A stretch of 64,000 nt of DNA, taken from contig PBFW01000036.1 of assembly GCA_002719955.1 (NCBI GenBank), positions 1 to 64,000 on the forward strand, in the 5' to 3' direction. Position numbers and translations under genes: made by a program. The notes under the pieces are model-generated. The model saw only the letters and a program-made list of their open reading frames with translations. It had not been told where the DNA came from and ran no database searches. How positions within the stretch are numbered: position 1 is the first letter of the stretch; each line of letters opens with the position of its first letter. Of this stretch, positions 17,805 to 25,333 are shown in pieces. The DNA is from Deltaproteobacteria bacterium (lineage in GTDB: Bacteria > Myxococcota_A > UBA9160 > UBA4427).

Positions 17805-18935
17805 TCAACTCGCTGGCGAGGGCTCGCCGTCTACAGATTGGAGCAACGGCTCAAAGCGTGCCTTGTCCGTCGCCTTGATATAGGCGTCTTGAGGCGTGAC
17901 CTTGCCCTCTTTGGCGAAGGCGAAGAGCACATCGTCCATCGACTGCATGCCCTGGCTCTTCCCCGCCTGGATGATCTGGCTGAGCATGGGGGTGTTGCCA
18001 TCCCGAATAATGTTTGGGAGACCGGGTGATTTCAGCAAGATCTCATTCGCCGCGATTCGCCCTCCCGTGTCGGCGCGGGGGAGCAGGAGCTGTGACACGA
18101 CGCCCGCGAGTGACTCCGAGAGTGACAGGCGAATCATGTTCTGTTCTTCCGCGGGGAAGGCGTCGATGATGCGATCGATCGTCTTGGCGGCATTGTTCGT
18201 GTGCAGCGTCCCGAACACGAGCATCCCCATCTCGGCGGCCGTCACAGCAAGACTGATCGTTTCCATCTCCCGCATCTCACCGACGAGGATCACATCGGCG
18301 TCTTGACGGATCGCTGATTTGAGCGCAGGCCCGAAGCCCTGCGTATGCAAGCCGACCTCCCGATGAGAAAACAGACAGTTGCGATTCTGGTGGACGAACT
18401 CGACGGGATCCTCGATCGTCACGACGTGTCGCGAATAGGTCTTGTTGATCTTGTCGATGATCGCTGCAAGGGTCGTGGACTTTCCCGAACCGGTCGGACC
18501 GGTCACGAGGACGAGCCCTTCCTCGAGGTCGGCGAGATCGCAGATCGCCTGCGCCAGATTCAGGTCTTCGAGCGAAATGATCTCTTCGGGAATGAGCCGA
18601 AAAACACAGGCGGCACCGGTCTGCTGGACGAAATAATTGGCGCGAAAGCGCGCCACGCCATCGAGGCTGAACGCGAAGTCGAGATCCCCCGTCGCCTCGT
18701 ACTCCTCCCAGCCCCGTCCCGAGGCCACTTCCCGCATCATCGCGCGCAGCGAACCATTAGGCAGAATGTCTTGCCCCTCAATGATCCGAACGGCGCCTTT
18801 TGCGCGAAAGCGCGGTGGCTCTTCGGCGACGAGGTGAAGGTCGGAACCATCGTTCTGCTTGATATGAATGAGCAAGGGATCGATTGCAGCCACTGCGTTT
18901 CCTTCGTTGAGATGCGTTTCCTCGAGAGGACCCAT
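17805..18935 (-). CDS. pilT: PilT/PilU-type twitching motility ATPase
   Basis: A 376-residue type IV pilus retraction ATPase of the secretion-ATPase superfamily. Walker A is GPTGSGKS (146-153), the Asp box is VVTIEDPVEFVH, Walker B is DADVILVGEMRE, and the AIRQD-type motif (SAIRQDADVILVGEMR) and His box (GTLHTNNAAKTIDRI) are intact. It should be a cytoplasmic hexamer at the pilus base. Length is normal for PilT/PilU. It lies just after a second, longer PilT paralogue on the same strand (54 bp apart), so the two are probably co-transcribed. Confidence 0.92.
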   Translation of the reverse strand: MGPLEETHLNEGNAVAAIDPLLIHIKQNDGSDLHLVAEEPPRFRAKGAVRIIEGQDILPNGSLRAMMREVASGRGWEEYEATGDLDFAFSLDGVARFRANYFVQQTGAACVFRLIPEEIISLEDLNLAQAICDLADLEEGLVLVTGPTGSGKSTTLAAIIDKINKTYSRHVVTIEDPVEFVHQNRNCLFSHREVGLHTQGFGPALKSAIRQDADVILVGEMREMETISLAVTAAEMGMLVFGTLHTNNAAKTIDRIIDAFPAEEQNMIRLSLSESLAGVVSQLLLPRADTGGRIAANEILLKSPGLPNIIRDGNTPMLSQIIQAGKSQGMQSMDDVLFAFAKEGKVTPQDAYIKATDKARFEPLLQSVDGEPSPAS

Positions 18936-18989
18936 CCTCTCGTTCGTCGGGGAGATAGCTGGACGGCCCAGAGTCGTCCGTCTCGACCC

Positions 18990-20615
18990 TCACGCTCCGG
19001 CGGTGATCAACTTTTCTTCCTCGGCGAGCGAAAGCGCGACATCTCGCGTGACCCGACCCTCGGTAACGAGCTCATTCAGGGACTGCTCGAGCAGATACAT
19101 GCCATGGGCTCGACCCGTCTGCATCGACGAACGGATCTGGACGGTTTTCTCGTCGCGGATCAGGTTTCCGATCGCGCGGTTGATCACCAGAAGCTCGAGG
19201 GCGGGAATCCGGCCGCCGCCGTCGGCGGAGGGCACCAGCCGCTGAGAAATGACCGCCCGCAAGGACTCCGACAGCATGGCGCGCACCTGATCCTGTTCGT
19301 TCGAAGGAAAGGCCCCGATCATGCGATTCACGGTCCGTACCGCATTGGCCGTATGCAGGGTCGCCAACACGAAATGACCGGTTTCGGCGGCTGTCATCGC
19401 CAGACTGATCGTTTCCAGATCGCGCAACTCGCCGATCACGATGATGTCGGGGTCCTCTCGCAGAGCACCGCGAAGCGCGCGGGAGAAGCTCGCCGTATGA
19501 CTGCCCGCGTGGCGCTGATTCACGAGACAGCGTTTCGAGGAATGGATGATCTCGATCGGATCTTCGACGGTCAGGATATGATCGTCTCGGCTCTCGTTGA
19601 TGTGGTTCACCAATGCGGCGAGCGTCGAAGACTTTCCACACCCGGCCGGGCCGGTGATCAAGACCATGCCCTGGTGATAGTCGGTAAATTTCTTCAGTTC
19701 CTCGGGCAGGCCGAGTTCTGCGAGGGTCGGCGGCTTTTCGGAGATCGTGCGAAAGACCACGTCGAGCCCGCGCTGCTGGCGATAGGCGTTCGCTCGAAAC
19801 CGACCGATGCCGGGCAGATCCAGACAGAAATCGATCTCGCCCTCGTCCCCGAGGATGCGTCGTTGCTCGGGCGTGAGGGCGGACGACACCATCCGCTCGA
19901 CGAGCGCGGGATCGATGGATCCCTCGGTCGAGATCAGCTCACCGTTCACCCGCTGCTTGAGAGCGCCGCCGGCGTGAAAATGGAGATCGGACGCGTTCGC
20001 CTGAACCCCGGCCTGGAGCGTGGCTTCGAGCTTGTCCCGATCCGGGCCCCCGGGCTCCGGAATCGCCAATTCGAGTGACACGCGACCGTCTTCGGTGACC
20101 GCAGGTGCTGTCACGGGCTCGGGTGGGGCCGGCGGCGCGGCCTCGCCGACGGGGGGTGCCGCCGGGATCGGAACCGGCGGCTCGATCGCGGGCGGGGAGG
20201 GAACGACCCGTTCCGGTATCGCAGCAGGGGAGGCGGCCGCCGGGAGGCCCGCGCCCTGGGAGGGGGGTGCGACGTGTAATCGCTCTACATCCCGTGAGGT
20301 CATCGGCGCGTCCACGGTCGCGGCATGTTCGGCCGCGTTGTGGATCTCGGCGGGGCTTGGACCGGACGCGGGCATCGGCTCGGGAACGGGCGCCGCCTTC
20401 TTGGCGCGATGCTTCTCGACGAGGTCCTTCTGGATCTTCTGGAGTTTGGCCAGTTGCTCACGATCGAGGAGGCCCGTCTGCAGGAAAACCTGCGCGAGCC
20501 CCGAGTTCCCAGAAGAGGCGCTCTCGACGATCGCTCGAGCCACCTCGCCGGGGGTCAACATCTTGAGCTGGATCGCGAGGCGTCCCACCAACGGTATCGG
20601 CTTCTTGTCGGTCAT
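18990..20615 (-). CDS. PilT-like ATPase with an N-terminal extra domain and Pro/Ala-rich linker
   Basis: A 541-residue protein. The C-terminal 350 residues are a complete PilT-type ATPase: GPAGCGKS, ILTVEDPIEIIH, ALREDPDIIVIGELRDLET, TLHTANAVRTVNRM. Before it are about 65 residues (LVGRLAIQLKMLTPGEVARA...GLLDREQLAKLQKIQK) that look like the helical phospho-relay or docking domains of GspE/MshE N-termini. A roughly 110-residue Pro/Ala-rich linker joins the two. The start at 20615 has GGAG 6 bp upstream; 20633 is an alternative. It is upstream of pilT in the same direction and may be a PilU-like accessory retraction motor. Confidence 0.88.
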   Translation of the reverse strand: MTDKKPIPLVGRLAIQLKMLTPGEVARAIVESASSGNSGLAQVFLQTGLLDREQLAKLQKIQKDLVEKHRAKKAAPVPEPMPASGPSPAEIHNAAEHAATVDAPMTSRDVERLHVAPPSQGAGLPAAASPAAIPERVVPSPPAIEPPVPIPAAPPVGEAAPPAPPEPVTAPAVTEDGRVSLELAIPEPGGPDRDKLEATLQAGVQANASDLHFHAGGALKQRVNGELISTEGSIDPALVERMVSSALTPEQRRILGDEGEIDFCLDLPGIGRFRANAYRQQRGLDVVFRTISEKPPTLAELGLPEELKKFTDYHQGMVLITGPAGCGKSSTLAALVNHINESRDDHILTVEDPIEIIHSSKRCLVNQRHAGSHTASFSRALRGALREDPDIIVIGELRDLETISLAMTAAETGHFVLATLHTANAVRTVNRMIGAFPSNEQDQVRAMLSESLRAVISQRLVPSADGGGRIPALELLVINRAIGNLIRDEKTVQIRSSMQTGRAHGMYLLEQSLNELVTEGRVTRDVALSLAEEEKLITAGA

Positions 20616-20807
20616 CGGAGTCTCCATCGGCATCCCCGATGGTCCCCCTGAGTCTCGTTCCTAGGCTTCCGCAGGCCCCGAGCCCCTCCAGATCGTCCTA
20701 GATCGCTCGCAGCGGTACGAGAAGTCCATTCCAACGTCTAGGTCGGAAGAGTGGGCTACGGTCGCGCCCGCCTCGGCGCCCAGCGCGCCCCTGATCTCGG
20801 AGACCCC

Positions 20808-21131
20808 GTGCCCGGCCATCCCAATAATCCGGCCCCCACCCTCGACGGCGGCCAGCGCCGCCATCTGCGCGGCCTCGCCCATCGGCTCAAACCGATCGTC
20901 TTCATCGGCGAGGGCGGAATCAGCCCGGCGGTGCTCAAGGCCCTCGACGAAGCCCTGACGAGCCACGAACTCGTCAAGATCCGCCTGCGCCAACCCCAGA
21001 ACAAGAAGGAGGCCGCGAGAGAGCTCGCCGACGCCACCTCGGCGGGGCTCTGCGGGGTCGTCGGCCACACGGTCGTCCTCTACCGACCCCATCCCGAGGA
21101 ACCGAAAATCGAATTGCCGCAGCGCGGATGA
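20808..21131 (+). CDS. yhbY: YhbY-type CRM-domain RNA-binding protein
   Basis: A 107-residue protein made of one CRM (CRS1/YhbY) domain: RRHLRGLAHRLKPIVFIGEGGISPAVLKALDEAL (seen as RGLAHRLKPIV, GEGG, ALDEAL), then ELVKIRL, and GLCGVVGHTVVLYRP. Family members bind 50S ribosomal precursors. The loop GEGG replaces the usual GxxG. GTG 20808 is preferred because GGAG lies 5 bp upstream and it gives the normal length of about 100 residues; an earlier in-frame start would add a non-conserved stretch. Confidence 0.88.
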   Translation: MPGHPNNPAPTLDGGQRRHLRGLAHRLKPIVFIGEGGISPAVLKALDEALTSHELVKIRLRQPQNKKEAARELADATSAGLCGVVGHTVVLYRPHPEEPKIELPQRG

Positions 21132-21249
21132 GTCCGGCGAACCCGGGAGAGGCGCGCGGATCACGGGCGCGGGCGACATGACATCCGCCCCGCCCCGTAC
21201 GAGCGGGATTGCCCCTCGGCGCCCATCCCGAGCGTGATAGTCTTCCTGC

Positions 21250-22104
21250 ATGACCCCGACCTCCCATCGCGTCAAAGCCAGCCACGGCCTCGAACTCCAT
21301 GTCCTCGAGTGGAGCGGCGAAGGCGTCCCCCTCGTCCTCCTCCACGGGCACGGCAACGAGGCCCATCTCTGGGACGATTTCGTACCGAGCGTGGCGGAGC
21401 ATTACCGCGTCCTCGCCGTCGACCAGCGCGGGCACGGTGACTCCGACTGGGATGTCGAAGGGCGCTACGACGCCGAGACGATGGCCGACGATCTCGAGGC
21501 CCTCCTCGATCATTTCGGGATCGATCGATTCGTGTTGATCGGTTTCTCGATGGGCGGCCGGGTGTCCATGACCTTCGGGGGTCGCCATCCCGAACGCCTA
21601 GCGGGCCTCGTGCTCGTCGATATCGCCCCGGAACTCGACGCCCGTGGAATCGCGCGAATCGGAAACGAGATGTCCGAGCAACGCGCTCCGGTCTTCACGA
21701 GCATCGAAGAGTATGCGCGGATGCTCTCGCTCAACTACCCGGCCGGGCAACCCGCGGCGCTGCATCGCATGGCGCAATTCGGCCTTCGACAACGCGACGA
21801 CGGGCTCTTCGAACTGAAGATGGATCCGAAACTTCGGAGCGAACGGCCCGACGACAAAGCGGCCAGGACGCAGGAAGAGCTCTTCGCCCAACGGCAGTGG
21901 GACGCGCTCGCGAAACTCCCCTGCCCAACCCTCGTCATACGCGGCGCGGCCTCAGACATCCTCTCCCCGGATATCGCCGATCGCATGGTCGATGAAGTCC
22001 TCCAGAAGGGGACACTCGCCGTCGTCGCCCAGGCCGCCCATTCCGTTGCGACCGATAATCCCGAGGGCTTTCGGGAGGCGGTCTGCGCCTTTGTCCTCGG
22101 ATAA
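21250..22104 (+). CDS. alpha/beta hydrolase
   Basis: A 284-residue alpha/beta-hydrolase fold protein. The oxyanion region is LLHGHGNEAHLWDD, the nucleophile elbow GFSMGG (Ser100), the acid Asp is in GAASDILSPD and the His in AQAAHSVATDNP. The overall pattern (VDQRGHGDSD) is that of small-molecule esterases or haloperoxidase-like hydrolases. The substrate is unknown. Its last three codons and stop lie inside a 17-bp tandem repeat, so the C-terminus has probably been formed or altered by repeat expansion. Confidence 0.85.
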   Translation: MTPTSHRVKASHGLELHVLEWSGEGVPLVLLHGHGNEAHLWDDFVPSVAEHYRVLAVDQRGHGDSDWDVEGRYDAETMADDLEALLDHFGIDRFVLIGFSMGGRVSMTFGGRHPERLAGLVLVDIAPELDARGIARIGNEMSEQRAPVFTSIEEYARMLSLNYPAGQPAALHRMAQFGLRQRDDGLFELKMDPKLRSERPDDKAARTQEELFAQRQWDALAKLPCPTLVIRGAASDILSPDIADRMVDEVLQKGTLAVVAQAAHSVATDNPEGFREAVCAFVLG

Positions 22105-22160
22105 AGAGCGTCCTCGGATAAAGAGCGTCCTCGGATAAAGAGCGCCCTCGGATAGAAAAA
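22093..22160. repeat. 17-bp tandem repeat across the stop of the hydrolase gene
   Basis: Three exact copies of GTCCTCGGATAAAGAGC (22093-22109, 22110-22126, 22127-22143) are followed by a diverging partial copy at 22144-22157. The first copy supplies the codons Val-Leu-Gly and the TAA stop of the alpha/beta hydrolase. The later copies are non-coding. This looks like recent slippage or unequal recombination. Confidence 0.95.
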
Positions 22161-22208
22161 GGGGCCTCCGAAATGGCGAGCCTCGACCGGGGTGCCACAG
22201 GGGTTCGG

Positions 22209-22940
22209 CTAGGCGGGGGGGGCACTCGAGGCACATCCGCCGCAGATCGCGATCTCTGTCAGACCGGTCTTCGCGATCCCGAGGAACGCACTCTCGCCAG
22301 CCCCGAGCGCGCGCTCACAACGGCCGCAGGCAGAGTCACGGTTGAGAACGAGCGGCTGCCAGCCGAGAATCTCCGGGAAGAGGTCGGCCGCTCGAGGGCG
22401 CCGGGCATGCTCCGCCTTCGGTCCCGAGCGCCCGTCCGCAGGCGTGGGAGCCTCCCCGTCCTCGACATCCCCTCGTCGGCTCCTCTCCGGATCACGGGCG
22501 GTTGCTTCTGCGGCCTCGTCCCGGCGAAACTCCTCCTCGACGTCGGCCTCGCGGACGCCGCGCCGGCGCGCAGAATTTCTGCGTGACCGCATGGGCCGAC
22601 GCTCTCGTCGGGCGCGGATCTGGCGACGAACGCGCTCGCGTACCCCTTCCGCCTCGTCGATCAGCTCATCCATCATTCCGCCCATATCATCCGAGACGCT
22701 ATCGACCATCGTAAACACCTCTTCAAGGACGTTTCGAACGAGGTTCGAGGCGGGTACGCGGAGATCATCGGCGAAAATTCGGATGTCCTCGGCGAGTTGC
22801 TCGGAGATCCGCGTGTGAAGGACACGCTCCTTGCGAGCGCCTCGACCCCGTGGTCTCGCCCCCCGTCGGCCGGCGCCGTCATCGTCGTTCTGGGTTTCGT
22901 CTGGACCGCAACCGGGTTTTCGTATCGTCATGTAATACAT
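22209..22940 (-). CDS. ribbon-helix-helix protein with C-terminal zinc-ribbon-like motif
   Basis: A 243-residue protein. Residues about 40-80 look like a ribbon-helix-helix DNA-binding unit (VLHTRISEQLAEDIRIFADD ... PASNLVRNVLEEVF). A long Arg/Glu-rich, probably disordered or helical middle follows. The C-terminus has ACGRCERALGAGESAFLGI...AICGGCASS, two CxxC pairs suggesting a zinc ribbon. I know of no named function; a transcription regulator or DNA-bound adaptor is the natural inference. ATG 22940 is chosen because GAGG lies 7 bp upstream. Three 10-bp direct repeats cover this start, suggesting autoregulation. Divergent from the decayed sthA. Confidence 0.65.
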   Translation of the reverse strand: MYYMTIRKPGCGPDETQNDDDGAGRRGARPRGRGARKERVLHTRISEQLAEDIRIFADDLRVPASNLVRNVLEEVFTMVDSVSDDMGGMMDELIDEAEGVRERVRRQIRARRERRPMRSRRNSARRRGVREADVEEEFRRDEAAEATARDPERSRRGDVEDGEAPTPADGRSGPKAEHARRPRAADLFPEILGWQPLVLNRDSACGRCERALGAGESAFLGIAKTGLTEIAICGGCASSAPPA

Positions 22941-22960
22941 TGTGATACCTCGTGATGCAT
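22931..22960. promoter_or_regulatory. three 10-bp direct repeats at the RHH gene start (possible operator)
   Basis: On the plus strand TGTAATACAT, TGTGATACCT and CGTGATGCAT follow one another with exactly 10-bp phasing (consensus YGTRATRCMT). They span the ribosome site and both candidate start codons of the RHH gene. Ribbon-helix-helix dimers typically bind short direct or inverted repeats on one helix face, so this fits an autoregulatory operator. This is inferred from arrangement only. Confidence 0.45.
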
Positions 22961-23194
22961 TCTCCAATGCCATGGGTTTCCTGCACCCCAATCCCCGCAG
23001 AGCCGACCCCAAAAGATTTCCCCGCGGGGCTCCGGCTTTCTGATGCAATCTTCGCGGGCAATCCGGAAGAAAAAGAAGCGAGTCCGATGGGGAAGCGCTC
23101 TCTGATTTCGCCCTGGCCGTCAAACCACATCGAAGCCGCTCCGATGATGGGGAGGCATCGGCGGGGTTCCATGACGACCGCTCTGGAGGATTCA

Positions 23195-24390
23195 ATGCGC
23201 TTCGACCTCACCGCAATCGGCGCCGGCCCAGCCAGATGGCCCGCGGCCCTTCAAGGGGTCAAGCTCGGAATGAGCGGCAGCGTGATCGAGAAGGGGCTCA
23301 TGCTAGGCGGAGCCTACGTTCGTACGGGCACGCTACCGAGCAAGACATTGCGACATACGGCCCTCGAGTTGGCGAATAGCCGACGTGCGGTCCAGCTCGG
23401 CATCCACACCACCCATCTTCGCCCGCTCGCCATTCAGGACCTGCGCGGCCCTCGCAACCAATCGGTTGCGAGCCATCAACAGACCGTTCGATCCTTCTTC
23501 GAGCGAAACAAGGTCCAGGTTCTGACGGGGTCGGCCTCCTTCATCGACCCAAATCATGTCCGCATCTCCGATCGGCTCGGCGAAGAAATCGTCGAAGCGA
23601 AACACCTGATCATCGCGACAGGCAGCCGCCCGCGACGGCCGCGAAGTGCTGCCGAGATTCCTCGACACTCGCTGCCACGCGATGCGCAACACGGGAATTC
23701 GCGTCATGCAGGAAGAGGAAATCAGCGGGCACCGCATCGAAAAACAGATGCGGAACCAAGAGGACGTCACCTACCTCGAGAGCGGACTGATCAAGGTCGA
23801 CGAAACCTATCGAACCCCCGGCGATCATGTTTACGTGATTGGCGATGTGGTCAGCTTCCCTGCACTTGCCTCTACGAGCATGCATCGGGGTCGAATTGCC
23901 GTATTGCATATTGCGGGAGAAGAGATCCCGCCCCCCCGCCCCGCTTCCGATGGCCATCTTCACGATCCCCGAGACCTCCTCCGTCGGTCTGACCGAAGAG
24001 GAGTGTAGAGAACGCGGCTTACCCTATGAAGTCGGCATCGCCCGTGCCGGAGAAACGCCGTGAGGCCAGATCGTCCGGGACGAAGGGCCCGTCAAATTGG
24101 CCTTTCGGCGTGATACCCGGATCACCCTGGGTGTCCACATGATCGGCGTCGCTGCGAGCGAACTAATCCATATCGGCATGATGCTGCTCCATACGGACTC
24201 CACGCTCGATCAGATCCTGAGCGCAGTCTTCAACCACCCGACCCTCTCCGAGATCTACCGGGTCGCAGCACTCGACGGCATCAATCGGCTCTTGAGGAGC
24301 GGATTGCAGAAAGCCGCAGACGGTCGGTCGGTGGAACGAGTCGATGGAGCGCTTCGGGGAGGCTACAAGAAGGTGCGCCAATGGTCGTAG
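23195..24390 (+). pseudogene. sthA: decayed soluble pyridine nucleotide transhydrogenase gene
   Basis: Pieces in three frames assemble into an SthA-like flavoprotein. Frame 2 gives FDLTAIGAGPA..., GTLPSKTLRHTALELA and HLIIATGSRP. Frame 3 gives DGREVLPRFLDT and VDETYRT...VYVIGDVVSFPALASTS. Frame 1 gives MAIFTIPETSSVGLTEEE and, after an in-frame TGA at 24061, GQIVRDEGPVKLAFRRD...HPTLSEIYRVAALDGINRL. The NAD-binding Rossmann segment after ATGSRP and a second stretch before VDETYRT are missing. The TGA is one base from CGA, giving the family PRGQI. The original would have balanced NADH and NADPH in the cytoplasm. It has a good ribosome site (GGAGGA) but cannot make a functional enzyme. Confidence 0.92.
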
Positions 24391-25298
24391 CGGGCGTCAG
24401 CACCTGTCACGATCTCGAAGAAGGCCGTCTGCAATTCTTCGGTGATCGGTCCGCGCTTGCCCTCGCCGATCTGGCGGTGATCGATCTCGCGGATCGGCGT
24501 GACCTCGGCGGCAGTTCCTGTCAGAAAAATCTCGTCCGCAACATAGAGATCATCGCGGGTGATCTGCGTTTCTTCGACGGAGTAGCCAGAGCGACGCGCC
24601 ACTTCGATCATCGAATCGCGGGTGATCCCGTCGAGGACGCTGTAGAGCGGCGGCGTCTTGATCTGGCCATTTCGAACGACAAAGATATTCTCGCCGGTAC
24701 ATTCCGAGACGAGGCCCTGCGTATCGAGCATGACGGCTTCGTCGAACCCGTCCAGGAGAGCCTCACGCTTCGCCAGGATCGAGTTGACGTAATCGCCACA
24801 GGTCTTGCCGTTGGTCATCTTCGCGTTGACGTGGTGTCGCGAGAAGGTTGAAACCTTGGCCCGGATGCCCCTGGCCATTCCTTCGTCGCCGAGATATTTG
24901 CCCCATTCCCAGGCGATCACCGCCACACGGACTGGATTGTCCCCGGGATGGAGCCCCATCGCACCATCGCCGATGAAGACGAGCGGACGAATATAGCCCT
25001 CGGTCAGGCCGTTTCGCCGCAACGACTCGAGCGTGGCCTCCACCAACTCAGCGGAAGAAAAAGGAATCTCCATCAAGTTGATCTTGGCGGAATCGAAGAG
25101 ACGATCAATATGCTCTGGCAGTCGAAAGATCGATGATCGTCCGTCGACTCCCGCATAACAACGAATACCCTCGAAGACACCGAGCCCATAGTGAAGTGTA
25201 TGCGTGAGGATATGGATATTCGCATCCGCCCATTTGACGAACTTCCCGTCGAGCCAGATCTCTTCTCCGCTGACACCCTTCGCCGCGTTCTTTCCCAT
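24363..25298 (-). CDS. ilvE: branched-chain amino acid aminotransferase
   Basis: A 311-residue fold-type IV PLP aminotransferase. HYGLGVFEGIRCY, YIRPLVFIGDGAMG, the PLP lysine region NGKTCGDYVNSILAKREAL and GLVSECTGENIFVV are characteristic of IlvE, which makes Val, Leu and Ile from their keto acids. ATG 25298 gives the usual length; an upstream GTG at 25322 would add eight residues. Its 3' end runs into the tail of the decayed sthA on the other strand. It lies 35 bp after the REC-DUF4388-J protein gene, probably in the same transcript. Confidence 0.94.
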   Translation of the reverse strand: MGKNAAKGVSGEEIWLDGKFVKWADANIHILTHTLHYGLGVFEGIRCYAGVDGRSSIFRLPEHIDRLFDSAKINLMEIPFSSAELVEATLESLRRNGLTEGYIRPLVFIGDGAMGLHPGDNPVRVAVIAWEWGKYLGDEGMARGIRAKVSTFSRHHVNAKMTNGKTCGDYVNSILAKREALLDGFDEAVMLDTQGLVSECTGENIFVVRNGQIKTPPLYSVLDGITRDSMIEVARRSGYSVEETQITRDDLYVADEIFLTGTAAEVTPIREIDHRQIGEGKRGPITEELQTAFFEIVTGADARYDHWRTFL

Positions 25299-25333
25299 CG
25301 CCTGTTCAGGCCCCTCTGCCACTGTTCATCGCA

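Noticed and set aside
18345-20078. 577-codon open frame antisense to both PilT-type genes
   Set aside because: Both minus-strand genes have intact ATPase motifs; the plus-strand frame has none and crosses their intergenic gap.
22110-22160. The 17-bp repeats as a CRISPR-like array
   Set aside because: Units are directly adjacent with no spacers and there are no cas genes; it is a simple tandem repeat.
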